From: an uncultured Bacilli bacterium
GTDB lineage: Bacteria > Bacillota_I > Bacilli_A > RF39 > UBA660
DNA length: 36,605 nucleotides
Reading direction: 5' to 3'
NCBI GenBank assembly: GCA_910576795.1
Contig: CAJTIX010000014.1
Span: 1-36,605 of the forward strand
Positions 17,384 to 24,080 of the stretch are shown here, piece by piece. How positions within the stretch are numbered: position 1 is the first letter of the stretch; the number at the start of each line of letters is the position of its first letter. Position numbers and translations under genes: made by a program. The notes beneath the pieces were generated by a model. That model was given only the letters and a program-made list of their open reading frames with translations, did not search any database and was not told the origin of the DNA.

Positions 17384-17412
17384 TTGGATTTTCCTTTTTA
17401 TTATGATATAGT
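17384..17412 (+). promoter_or_regulatory. Promoter of the frameshifted small gene
   Basis: TTGGAT (17384-17389), 17 bases, TATAGT (17407-17412). A weak hairpin (AATC-TTG-GATT with A/T flanks, 17374-17400) that may end the pilin transcript overlaps it. Confidence 0.45.
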
Positions 17413-17439
17413 AAGATATAATTTGAAAGGAGTAATTTT

Positions 17440-17876
17440 ATGAAAGAACAAACAAGACTATTGTTACAGAAAATAAGAGAAGACATTCATACATCATTAG
17501 ATTTGAAAGTAGGAATGATGAACAAAATCATATAGCGAATTATGTATCTAAGGCGTGCAATCATCCTGTTTATTATCAACATGGATTTTATAAAAGTGCA
17601 AGTGTCTTTAAAGCGGAATTGTATTCAGTAACTACTTCAAGAGAAGATTGTGATTATTGTTTGCTACAATGTTTAGAATGTGGTGCTTTTAAAGGAATTT
17701 ATAAACCTAGAAAAGGAAATACTAATAATTGGATTCAAATAAAAGGAGAATCTCCACTTATTATTTCTTCTACAAATTCATATGAGGAAATCCGCAAAGA
17801 ATACTTAAATGCCTGTCTAGAAAAAAGAGAGAAAGAAGTAATCAAAATATTTAGAAAAAGGTACAAAACTATCTAA
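17440..17876 (+). pseudogene. Small cysteine-containing gene with a one-base frameshift
   Basis: ATG 17440 follows a good AAAGGAG and opens 31 codons that stop at TAG 17533-17535. The next frame is open from before that point and continues to 17876. Joining them near 17512-17516 (GGA|AT, probably one A lost from a short A run) gives one protein of about 145 aa: ...SLDLKVG + NDEQNHIANYVSKAC... and onward. The joined protein has a cysteine cluster (DCDYCLLQCLECG) that could bind zinc, and a Lys/Arg-rich helical end. The family is not recognised. An ATG-started ORF from 17619 alone lacks a ribosome binding site. Confidence 0.65.
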
Positions 17877-17905
17877 AACATGGAAAGTTGAAATATACAA
17901 TTCAT

Positions 17906-17931
17906 AAAATACAAATTTGTGTATTTTTTTC
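17906..17931 (+). terminator. Terminator before rpsB
   Basis: AAATACA / TGTATTT stem (17907-17926) with a six-base loop, followed by T's. Confidence 0.75.
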
Positions 17932-17961
17932 TTGTCTCTACATATAATTCTATGGTATAAT
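17932..17961 (+). promoter_or_regulatory. Promoter of rpsB-tsf
   Basis: TTGTCT (17932-17937), 18 bases, TATAAT (17956-17961). Confidence 0.7.
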
Positions 17962-17967
17962 ACATAT

Positions 17968-18068
17968 GGCTTTTTCAAATAAACACATTATGGATTGTAA
18001 TGCCTTGTGCCGTTTGGTGGTGTTATTTCGAAATAATGGAAGAAAATAACAAAAGGAGGAACTAAAAT
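17968..18068 (+). promoter_or_regulatory. rpsB leader, possible S2 autoregulatory RNA
   Basis: The roughly 100-base leader contains CATTA / TAATG (17985-18001) and a palindromic TTATTTCG/AAATAA hairpin (about 18025-18038), separated by a G/U-rich stretch, then AAAGGAGG before the start. Ribosomal protein genes often have leaders bound by their product. I can see the hairpins but cannot match a named family. Confidence 0.35.
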
Positions 18069-19118
18069 ATGGCAGTAGTGTCAATGAGTTATTTACTAGA
18101 AGCGGGTGTTCACTTTGGTCATCAAACCAAAAGATGGAACCCAAAAATGAAAGAGTATATTTTTACAGCAAGAGATGAAATTTACATTATCGATTTACAA
18201 AAAACAGCGAAAAAAATAGAAGAAGCTTATGCAGCTTTAAAAGCAATTGCAGAGCAAGGTGGAAAAGTACTTTTTGTAGGTACTAGAAAACAAGCAAGTG
18301 AAGCTATTAAAGAAGAAGCAATTCGTTCCAATTCTTATTACGTATCCGAAAGATGGTTGGGTGGAACATTAACCAACTTCAAAACTATCCGTAAGAGAGT
18401 AAAAAGATTAGAAGAAATTGAAAAAATGGAACAAGATGGAACATTTGATTTATTACCAAAGAAAGAAGTAATTGGTCTTAAAAAGGAATATGACAAATTG
18501 AATAAAATCTTATGTGGTATTCGTGAAATGACAAAATTACCAAGTGCTTTATACATTGTAGATCCTTCTAAAGAAGATATTGCAATCAAAGAAGCAAGAA
18601 AATTAAATATTCCAGTATTTGGTATTGTAGATACCAATTGTGATCCAGATATGGTAGATTATGTCATTCCTGGAAATGACGATGCCATTCGTGCTGTAAA
18701 ACTAATCACAGGTGTTATGGCAAATGCAGTGGTAGAAGCAAATGGTGGAAAAATTGTAGATTATATCAAAGAAGATGATAAAAATAGTAGTGCAGAAGCT
18801 ATTATGGAACGTGCTTTAGAATCTGTAAAACGTAAAGAAGATCGTCCAAGAAGATTTGAAGGAAGAAATAATCGCAATGATAAATTCCATGGAAATCATA
18901 AAAATGTAAATTCAGATAATAAAAAATCTTTCGAAAAAACTGAAGTAAAAAATGAAAGTCCAAAAACTGAAGTTGTAGAAAAAGTAGTTGAAAAAGAAGA
19001 AGCCAAGAAAGACTTATCTACATTAACAGTAACTGAGCTTCGTGAAATGGCAAAAGCGAAGGAAGTAAAAGGATATTCAACTATGAAAAAAGCAGAGCTT
19101 TTAGAAGCTTTAAAATAA
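18069..19118 (+). CDS. rpsB: 30S ribosomal protein S2 with a C-terminal Rho_N/SAP-like extension
   Basis: Residues 1 to about 235 are a complete S2: MSYLLEAGVHFGHQTKRWNPKM, FVGTRKQASEAI, RWLGGTLTNF, LPSALYIVDPSKE, IPVFGIVDTNCDPD. S2 usually ends near residue 250; this protein has 349 residues. After a Lys/Asn/Arg-rich, then Glu-rich linker, residues about 315-349 (DLSTLTVTELREMAKAK, ending KKAELLEAL) resemble the helix-extended-helix of Rho_N/SAP nucleic-acid-binding domains. Start ATG 18069 follows AAAGGAGG. It is followed by tsf, with a hairpin between. Confidence 0.95.
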   Translation: MAVVSMSYLLEAGVHFGHQTKRWNPKMKEYIFTARDEIYIIDLQKTAKKIEEAYAALKAIAEQGGKVLFVGTRKQASEAIKEEAIRSNSYYVSERWLGGTLTNFKTIRKRVKRLEEIEKMEQDGTFDLLPKKEVIGLKKEYDKLNKILCGIREMTKLPSALYIVDPSKEDIAIKEARKLNIPVFGIVDTNCDPDMVDYVIPGNDDAIRAVKLITGVMANAVVEANGGKIVDYIKEDDKNSSAEAIMERALESVKRKEDRPRRFEGRNNRNDKFHGNHKNVNSDNKKSFEKTEVKNESPKTEVVEKVVEKEEAKKDLSTLTVTELREMAKAKEVKGYSTMKKAELLEALK

Positions 19119-19122
19119 AAAG

Positions 19123-19146
19123 AAAGATGATTCATTCATCTTTTTT
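19123..19146 (+). terminator. Hairpin between rpsB and tsf
   Basis: AAAGATGA / TCATCTTT stem with a five-base loop and T's. It lies inside the rpsB-tsf pair, and no separate tsf promoter is obvious, so it probably attenuates rather than ends transcription. Confidence 0.65.
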
Positions 19147-19165
19147 CATAAAAAGGAGGAAAATT

Positions 19166-20038
19166 ATGATAAGTGCAAGTTTAGTAAAAGAATTAAGAGA
19201 AAAATCTGGTGCTGGAATGTTAGATTGCAAAAAAGCATTAGAAGCAAACAATGGTGATATCAATGCATCTATGGATTGGTTAAGAGAAAAAGGAATCTCT
19301 AAAGCTGCAAAGAAAGCAGATCGTATTGCAGCTGAAGGTTTAGCAAGTATCTTAGTGCGCGGAAATGAAGCTGTTATTGTAGAAATTAACTCTGAAACAG
19401 ATTTTGTTGCCAAAAACGAAGAATTTACAGGTATGGTTTCAACAGTTTTAGAAGCGTTAATGAATGGAAATGTTACTACTGTAGAAGAAGCATTAGAACT
19501 TCCTTGTGAAGATGGTACATTAAATGATTTGATTGTTAATAAAACTGCTAAAATAGGAGAAAAATTATCTTTAAGAAGATTTATGAAAGTTAGTAAATCT
19601 GATAGTGAATTCTTTGGAGAATATATTCATATGGGTGGTAAAATTGCAGTTTTAACTATTATTGATGGTGGAAATGCTGAAGTTGCAAAAGATGTTGCAA
19701 TGCATGCAGCTGCTATGAAACCAGAATATGTGAAGAAAGAAAATGTTCCTGCAGAACAATTAGAAAAAGAAAGAACAGTTTTAAAAGAACAAGCAATCAA
19801 TGAAGGAAAACCAGCTGATATTGCTGAAAAAATGGTAGAAGGGCGTATTCAAAAGTATTACAAAGAGATTTGTTTAGAGGAACAACCTTTTATCAAAGAT
19901 GGAGATCTTTCTGTTGGAACTTATGTGAAGAATAACAATGGAATGATTGTCAATATGGTTCGTTATGAAGTTGGCGAAGGAATTGAAAAAAGAGAAGAAG
20001 ACTTTGCAGCTGAAGTGGCAAAACAAATCAACGGATAA
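19166..20038 (+). CDS. tsf: Translation elongation factor Ts
   Basis: EF-Ts (290 aa) is the guanine nucleotide exchange factor for EF-Tu. The N-terminal UBA-like module (VKELREKSGAGMLDCKKAL) and the T-D-F-V signature (EINSETDFVAKNEEF) are present, followed by two core subdomains (VAMHAAAMKPEYV, then GKPADIAEKMVEGR). Start ATG 19166 follows AAAAGGAGG. Earlier in-frame codons from 19127 lie in the terminator hairpin and are not used. In relatives pyrH and frr often follow directly; here about 3 kb of accessory genes intervene. Confidence 0.97.
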   Translation: MISASLVKELREKSGAGMLDCKKALEANNGDINASMDWLREKGISKAAKKADRIAAEGLASILVRGNEAVIVEINSETDFVAKNEEFTGMVSTVLEALMNGNVTTVEEALELPCEDGTLNDLIVNKTAKIGEKLSLRRFMKVSKSDSEFFGEYIHMGGKIAVLTIIDGGNAEVAKDVAMHAAAMKPEYVKKENVPAEQLEKERTVLKEQAINEGKPADIAEKMVEGRIQKYYKEICLEEQPFIKDGDLSVGTYVKNNNGMIVNMVRYEVGEGIEKREEDFAAEVAKQING

Positions 20039-20057
20039 GAGCTTTTGCTCTTTTTTT
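20037..20057 (+). terminator. Terminator of rpsB-tsf
   Basis: AAGAGC / GCTCTT stem with a TTTT loop and a seven-T run, at the tsf stop codon. Confidence 0.9.
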
Positions 20058-20122
20058 GTACTAAAGTGATTCTATTAAAATTCTTCATTTTAAAGGCTTA
20101 TATGTTAGATTATAGTGATAAT

Positions 20123-20130
20123 TATACTAC
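20123..20130 (+). repeat. Partial TTTACTAC repeat upstream of the zinc-ribbon gene
   Basis: TATACTAC followed by CTTTTTAAACAAAAAC closely matches the right half of the repeat at 22202-22209 and its flank (CTTTTAAAAACAAAAA). The left half-repeat has decayed or was never present. Confidence 0.4.
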
Positions 20131-20155
20131 TTTTTAAACAAAAACTTAAAATTAG

Positions 20156-20164
20156 TGATATAAT
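20156..20164 (+). promoter_or_regulatory. Extended -10 promoter of the zinc-ribbon gene
   Basis: TGATATAAT, an extended -10; no good -35 box is seen. The same GTGATATAAT string precedes the HAD-like gene at 36359. Confidence 0.5.
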
Positions 20165-20188
20165 ATGCTTGCAGGAGGTTTTATATTT

Positions 20189-20827
20189 ATGAGCGAAGTT
20201 TATTCAAAAGGTGAAGATTGTGTATGGTTGGCACAACAATTAAAAACGCAAATGGATGGATATGTATCATTTAATCAATTTGGAATAGATAATCCAATAT
20301 TAACTGGGGTATATAATAAAGATGGTATAGGCGGACCATGGTATAGTTTGGAAGATGTGAGATTTTATATTAAATTTTGTAAAGGAGAATTTTTAAGAAT
20401 TCAAATAGAACTTGGTTGTAATAGCAATGAAAGTGTGATATCTGCTATGGATGAATTAATAAAAGCTTTAGTCTCAGTTAAACAAGGGGCTATACCAATT
20501 GGCTATCCATTAGCTATTTATAGAACTGATAATAGTTTAACAAGCGAATATGCATTCAAAAATCAAGCAATGATCATTGAAAAACTAAAAAATAACATTA
20601 TGTTTGATGATGGTTATATAGAAAATTTAAAATTGTTAAGAACTTGTAATAATTGTAATCATAGTTTATTTGTGTTTGAAGTGGAGTCAGAGAGTGAAAA
20701 CTTATATTGTACAAATTGTTGTTATAAACAAACACAGGAAAATGATATGTGCATAAATCATGAATTTGAAGATGGTAAAGAGCCAATTATTAAAGTTTTA
20801 TGTAAAAGTATTTGCGATAATAAATAA
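20189..20827 (+). CDS. Uncharacterised protein with C-terminal zinc ribbon
   Basis: A 212-aa protein I cannot name. The first 145 residues are a mixed alpha/beta domain (VSFNQFGIDNPILTGVYNKD, FYIKFCKGEFLRIQIEL). Cys153-x2-Cys156 and Cys174-x2-Cys177 form a C-x2-C...C-x2-C zinc ribbon, and four more cysteines lie in the tail. ATG 20189 follows GCAGGAGG; an in-frame ATG at 20165 precedes that site and overlaps the -10 region. It is the first gene of the accessory island after tsf, and its codons look more AT-rich than the neighbouring ribosomal genes. A structured element with terminator follows. Confidence 0.75.
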   Translation: MSEVYSKGEDCVWLAQQLKTQMDGYVSFNQFGIDNPILTGVYNKDGIGGPWYSLEDVRFYIKFCKGEFLRIQIELGCNSNESVISAMDELIKALVSVKQGAIPIGYPLAIYRTDNSLTSEYAFKNQAMIIEKLKNNIMFDDGYIENLKLLRTCNNCNHSLFVFEVESESENLYCTNCCYKQTQENDMCINHEFEDGKEPIIKVLCKSICDNK

Positions 20828-20839
20828 AAAATTGTTATC

Positions 20840-20925
20840 ACTATTATAGTAAAGATTTTAGTGGCTATCCTATTAGTCTCGTACATAAGTGTATACTTTA
20901 ATACTATGAATTCATAGTATTTTTT
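20840..20925 (+). ncRNA. Candidate structured RNA, copy 1
   Basis: The core at 20854-20878 is a bulged stem-loop (GATT..AGTGG / CTATT AGTC) that matches the 25-base core at 22073-22097 at 19 positions. Three of the six differences keep pairing through G-U. A short ACT/AGT hairpin precedes it. An 11-base perfect inverted repeat (AATACTATGAA / TTCATAGTATT) with T's follows as terminator at 20900-20925. No clear promoter. It may be a small RNA, the 3' UTR of the gene before it, or a folded recombination site. Confidence 0.4.
20900..20925 (+). terminator. Terminator ending structured element copy 1
   Basis: Perfect palindrome of two 11-base arms (AATACTATGAA / TTCATAGTATT) followed by T's; the central bases form the loop. 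Confidence 0.8.
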
Positions 20926-20960
20926 GTAGAAAATTTACAATAATAAATCAATTGATAATT

Positions 20961-20979
20961 TTTACTATCAATTTACTAC
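20961..20979 (+). repeat. TTTACTAC direct-repeat pair 1
   Basis: TTTACTAT (20961-20968) and TTTACTAC (20972-20979), 11 bases start to start. The left copy also lies in the loop of an AATTGATA / TATCAATT inverted repeat. Confidence 0.7.
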
Positions 20980-21068
20980 ATTAAAAAATTACTGTGTTTT
21001 CTTATAAAAATTTAATTGTAGGTAAAAACTTTATATTTTAAAGCATATATGTAAAAAAATCCCATTAT

Positions 21069-21087
21069 TTTACTACTAATTTACTAC
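21069..21087 (+). repeat. TTTACTAC direct-repeat pair 2
   Basis: TTTACTAC at 21069-21076 and 21080-21087, identical copies with an 11-base period, about 140 bases before the HAD gene. Confidence 0.8.
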
Positions 21088-21225
21088 TTTATAAATTGAA
21101 TTAATACATGAATTGTGTTATCTTTTAAATTACAGAAATAATTTCAAATTTCAAAATAAATTTATATAATTCCAATGAATGATTAAATATGATAAAATAA
21201 ATATTATTCGAGGTGATGACTTATT

Positions 21226-21957
21226 ATGGATAAATATAAAATTCTTATAATTGATTTAGATGATACATTGATAGATAATTTAGAAAACGTAAGATATGCA
21301 TATACTAGAATGGTTCAATCAGTTGGAAATGAGTATTCTGAAGATGGATTTAAAAAATGGTATGAGATAGATAAAAAATTTTGGAAAGATTGGCAAGATG
21401 GTTTAATAGAACTACCTGAGCATTTAAAAAAGGAAACTGGAAAGAAAAGTGAAGAATTTTTAAATTGGCTGAGAGCACAAAGGGTTTTAATCTATTTTGA
21501 TAATCGCATAAGTTTAGATAAAGCAATAGAATTAAATAATCTTTTTATGAATTCACTAACTGAAGTTGTTATTGCAATAGATGGTGCTTATGACACATTA
21601 AAATACTTAAATGAAAAATATTATATTATTATTGCTACTAATGGGCCTAAAATTGCAACAAAAGACAAACTATCTAAAATAAGATGTTTAGATTTTGTAA
21701 ATGAAGTTTTATCGGCTGATATGTTTGGATATATGAAACCAAGAAAAGAATTTTTTGAAGCAATTCAAAATTTATTAAAAAATTATAATAATGAGGAATA
21801 TTTAATAATTGGCGATTCACTTAAATCTGATGTTGGTTTTGCAATGAATTGTGAATTCGATAGTTGTTGGTTTAATAAAAATAATGAGGAATTAACTGAA
21901 TCGTATAAACCAACTATGATTATAAAAAAATTAAAAGAATTGAAAAAAATATTGTAA
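21226..21957 (+). CDS. HAD-superfamily hydrolase, YjjG/YfnB-like
   Basis: A 243-aa HAD phosphatase. Motif I is DLDDTL (residues 10-15, nucleophile Asp10), motif II ATNG (about 138-141), motif III Lys in GYMKPRKEFF, and motif IV GDSLKSDVGFA. The helical cap between motifs I and II and the overall length match the YjjG/YfnB group, which includes house-cleaning nucleotidases for non-canonical pyrimidine nucleotides; substrate assignment is inference. Start ATG 21226 follows CGAGGTGATG. It lies between TTTACTAC pairs 2 and 3 in the accessory island, and a partial HAD-like gene at 36359 has the same repeat upstream. Confidence 0.85.
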   Translation: MDKYKILIIDLDDTLIDNLENVRYAYTRMVQSVGNEYSEDGFKKWYEIDKKFWKDWQDGLIELPEHLKKETGKKSEEFLNWLRAQRVLIYFDNRISLDKAIELNNLFMNSLTEVVIAIDGAYDTLKYLNEKYYIIIATNGPKIATKDKLSKIRCLDFVNEVLSADMFGYMKPRKEFFEAIQNLLKNYNNEEYLIIGDSLKSDVGFAMNCEFDSCWFNKNNEELTESYKPTMIIKKLKELKKIL

Positions 21958-22040
21958 CAACATTCTTTTGTTTTAAAATCATATAATTAATAATTTATTA
22001 TTTGCCCAGTAAATATTTTGCTACATGCTTCGTGCTACAT

Positions 22041-22147
22041 AATAAGGGTAATACTATCCTTATTATGATGAAGACTTTAATGGCTACGCCATAAGTCTTG
22101 TCCACAAATATATTTAACTAATATGGCATTGCATATAGTAGTTTTTT
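22041..22147 (+). ncRNA. Candidate structured RNA, copy 2
   Basis: Three hairpins in order: AATAAGG / CCTTATT (22041-22064); the 10-bp core GACTT-TA-ATGGC / GCCAT-AAGTC with a two-base bulge and TAC loop (22073-22097); and a terminator stem ACT-A-ATATG / CATAT-AGT (22117-22139) with six T's by 22147. The core and the following GTCTTGTCCACAA correspond to copy 1 (GTCTCGTACATAA). Same placement as copy 1: right after an accessory gene and before a TTTACTAC pair. Confidence 0.45.
22117..22147 (+). terminator. Terminator ending structured element copy 2
   Basis: ATATG / CATAT stem extended by ACT/AGT past one bulged A, then AGTTTTTT. Confidence 0.65.
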
Positions 22148-22190
22148 AGTTTCTATACAATTAAATTATATAAATTTCAATTCTATAATT

Positions 22191-22209
22191 TTTACTACCA
22201 ATTTACTAC
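22191..22209 (+). repeat. TTTACTAC direct-repeat pair 3
   Basis: TTTACTAC at 22191-22198 and 22202-22209, identical copies, 11-base period, same orientation as pairs 1, 2 and 4. Confidence 0.8.
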
Positions 22210-22362
22210 TTTTAAAAACAAAAATATGAGAAGTTATAACAATTTATGTAAAATCTTTCAAAAATAAAAACGCTATTAATACTTATAAATAAAGGATATA
22301 ACAACATTTAAGAATATATAAATAGTTACTTAAAAAATACTATATTTTTTATAAACAAAATG

Positions 22363-22371
22363 TGATATGAT
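22363..22371 (+). promoter_or_regulatory. Extended -10 promoter
   Basis: TGATATGAT (TG-A-TATGAT). It covers an in-frame ATG at 22367, which rules out that ATG as the start of the next gene. Confidence 0.5.
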
Positions 22372-22387
22372 AACACTAGGTGATTGT

Positions 22388-23011
22388 ATGGATTTTTCTG
22401 AAAAACAAAAACTGAAACAATTAAATCGTGTTGCTGTTCGTAAACTATGGCCTTATTTTACAAAAGAGGATATTTCCTTATATGACAACGGTTATATTGG
22501 ATTCCATCCCGATATTACAGATGAAATCGTGGATGAAATTACATCAAAAATAGAATTATTAGATGAATATATGCACCAGTATTATCAAACGGCTCAACTC
22601 GATTTTCATCATCAGTCCGAACGAGGTTGTCATATTTTATCTAGTGTTTTTTGTCTTGCAAATCCTTCTTGGAAACTCGTTCAGGGCGTTTTCGATTTTG
22701 AGGACAAAAATCAAGTATACTATCATTCTTGGGTGAAAAAAGAGAATATTGTTTTTGATCCTGCTATGCGTGTTGTAACTACAGAATCTTTATATGAAGA
22801 ATTTTTCCTTCCTAAATATTGCTATCAAAAAGAAGAATTAATTGCTTTATTAGAACAAACAGGAATGTTTACATATTACGAAGAAGATTTGAAAGATGGT
22901 TGTGTTAATCCGATCGGACAAATGTTTTATTATAGAACAGAAAAAGCCAAACAAGCTGCTTCTGAAATCATAGAAAAACTAGAACAATTTTTACAAAGTA
23001 AAATCAAATAA
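22388..23011 (+). CDS. Uncharacterised protein with a Cys-His-Asp (transglutaminase-like) signature
   Basis: A 207-aa protein not assigned to a named family. A cysteine at the start of a hydrophobic helix (Cys81 in RGCHILSSVFCLAN), a histidine in a strand (His113 in YYHSWV) and an aspartate before Pro (Asp124 in VFDPA) come in the order and spacing of transglutaminase/papain-like domains, where these residues form the triad. That is inference from pattern, not a family match. The N-terminal 70 residues are helical. ATG 22388 follows AGGTGA (22379-22384). No terminator is seen before the frr promoter. Confidence 0.75.
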   Translation: MDFSEKQKLKQLNRVAVRKLWPYFTKEDISLYDNGYIGFHPDITDEIVDEITSKIELLDEYMHQYYQTAQLDFHHQSERGCHILSSVFCLANPSWKLVQGVFDFEDKNQVYYHSWVKKENIVFDPAMRVVTTESLYEEFFLPKYCYQKEELIALLEQTGMFTYYEEDLKDGCVNPIGQMFYYRTEKAKQAASEIIEKLEQFLQSKIK

Positions 23012-23016
23012 ATTTC

Positions 23017-23045
23017 TTGAATATTTAGAATGACTATATTATAAT
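23017..23045 (+). promoter_or_regulatory. Promoter of frr
   Basis: TTGAAT (23017-23022), 17 bases, TATAAT (23040-23045). Confidence 0.75.
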
Positions 23046-23065
23046 AATGTTATAGGAGAGATAAA

Positions 23066-23608
23066 ATGGAACAAATTTTAGAAGAAACTGAACTTAGAAT
23101 GGAATCAGCCATTGAAAACTTAGAAAAAAGATTATTAAATATTCGCGCAGGAAGAGCGAATCCTGCCATTTTGGATCATGTTATGGTATCATATTATGGA
23201 GTAGATACACCTTTGAAACAATTAGCTACGATATCTGTTCCAGAAGCAAGACAACTTTGCATTAAACCCTTTGATCGTTCTAGCATTGGATTGATTGAAA
23301 AAGGTATTTTTGAAGCCAATATTGGTCTTACTCCAAATAACAATGGAGAAACCATTATCTTAAATATTCCAGCTCTTACAGAAGAGACGAGAAGAGATTA
23401 TGTAAAACAAGCTAAGGCAATTGCAGAAGAAGCAAAAATTGCCCTTCGTAACATTAGACAAGACGGAATGAACGACATAAAAAAATTAGAAATACCAGAA
23501 GATAATATAAAATCATTACAAGATGAAATTCAAGAGTTGATTCAAAAATATAATAAAATAGTAGATGACAAAGCAAAAGAAAAAGAACAAGAATTGATGA
23601 GCATATAA
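23066..23608 (+). CDS. frr: Ribosome recycling factor
   Basis: RRF (180 aa) splits post-termination ribosomes with EF-G. The three-helix bundle signature is clear: NIRAGRANPAILDHVMVSYYG, KPFDRSSIGLIEKGI, LTEETRRDYVKQAK and the helical C-terminus. Length is close to the usual 185. Start ATG 23066 follows TAGGAGAG. It has its own promoter, and pyrH does not precede it here. Confidence 0.97.
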   Translation: MEQILEETELRMESAIENLEKRLLNIRAGRANPAILDHVMVSYYGVDTPLKQLATISVPEARQLCIKPFDRSSIGLIEKGIFEANIGLTPNNNGETIILNIPALTEETRRDYVKQAKAIAEEAKIALRNIRQDGMNDIKKLEIPEDNIKSLQDEIQELIQKYNKIVDDKAKEKEQELMSI

Positions 23609-23622
23609 TCTTTGCTCTTTTT
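23598..23622 (+). terminator. Terminator of frr
   Basis: GAGCA / TGCTC stem with T's; the stem begins before the frr stop codon, which sits in the loop. Confidence 0.75.
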
Positions 23623-23670
23623 TCTTCCTGTTTGATAAAATTTATGTTAAAATGAATAAAGGTGAGCAAT

Positions 23671-24072
23671 ATGGAACAACTGAATCGTAGTGAACTTAGA
23701 AAGAAAATAATGACAATTTTATATCAAATAAATGTATATCAAAACAATAAAATAGAATATAACATTGATTCTATCATCAAAGAAGTTTTAGAAATTGATA
23801 ATGAATTTGTAAAAGAAATGGTATATGGTGTAATTACTTATAAAAAGGATATTGATCAACTTGCCAATACTTATTTAGAAGGTTGGACAATTGATCGTTT
23901 GGGGAATACCGATTCTGCGATTTTAAGACTTGGAATTTATGAATTACTATATACAGATACACCAGATGTTGTCTGCATCAATGAAGCAGTAGAACTTGCG
24001 AAAGTCTATAGTGATGATAGTGTTCGAAAAATGATTAATAGTGTACTTGATAAAGTATATCACAACAAATAG
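23671..24072 (+). CDS. nusB: Transcription antitermination factor NusB
   Basis: NusB (133 aa) binds boxA RNA with S10 in rRNA antitermination. The all-helical fold is recognisable: LNRSELRKKIMTILYQINVY, EYVYGV-like FVKEMVYGVITYKKDID, LGNTDSAILRLGIYELLY, and VCINEAVELAKVYS. ATG 23671 follows AAAGGTGAG; the in-frame GTG at 23662 is part of that site. It precedes xseA by 8 bases, so nusB-xseA-xseB form a unit, a common Bacillota order. Confidence 0.93.
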   Translation: MEQLNRSELRKKIMTILYQINVYQNNKIEYNIDSIIKEVLEIDNEFVKEMVYGVITYKKDIDQLANTYLEGWTIDRLGNTDSAILRLGIYELLYTDTPDVVCINEAVELAKVYSDDSVRKMINSVLDKVYHNK

Positions 24073-24080
24073 GAGAATTT

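Larger units (their letters stand above)
20828..21225 (+). other. Intergenic spacer with structured element and two TTTACTAC pairs
   Basis: There is no credible ORF. From left to right it holds the structured element with terminator (20840-20925), a TTTACTAC pair (20961-20979), an AT-rich stretch, a second pair (21069-21087) and an extended -10 (TGATAAAAT, 21190-21198) before the HAD gene. Confidence 0.7.
21958..22387 (+). other. Intergenic spacer with structured element copy 2 and TTTACTAC pair 3
   Basis: No credible ORF. It contains a GCTACAT direct repeat (22019-22039), the structured element with terminator (22041-22147), repeat pair 3 (22191-22209), and about 150 very AT-rich bases leading to an extended -10 (22363-22371). 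Confidence 0.7.

Noticed and set aside
20840..21957. Type III toxin-antitoxin (RNA antitoxin repeats before a toxin gene)
   Set aside because: The element before the HAD gene is not a tandem repeat of about 36 bases, and the HAD protein does not look like ToxN.
20840..22147. Integron attC sites
   Set aside because: The structured elements lack recognisable RYYYAAC and GTTRRRY ends flanking an imperfect palindrome, and no integron integrase is in the window. Cassette logic is kept only as a hypothesis.
20828..22387. CRISPR array
   Set aside because: The TTTACTAC repeats are 8 bases long, in pairs 11 bases apart, with no regular spacers and no cas genes.
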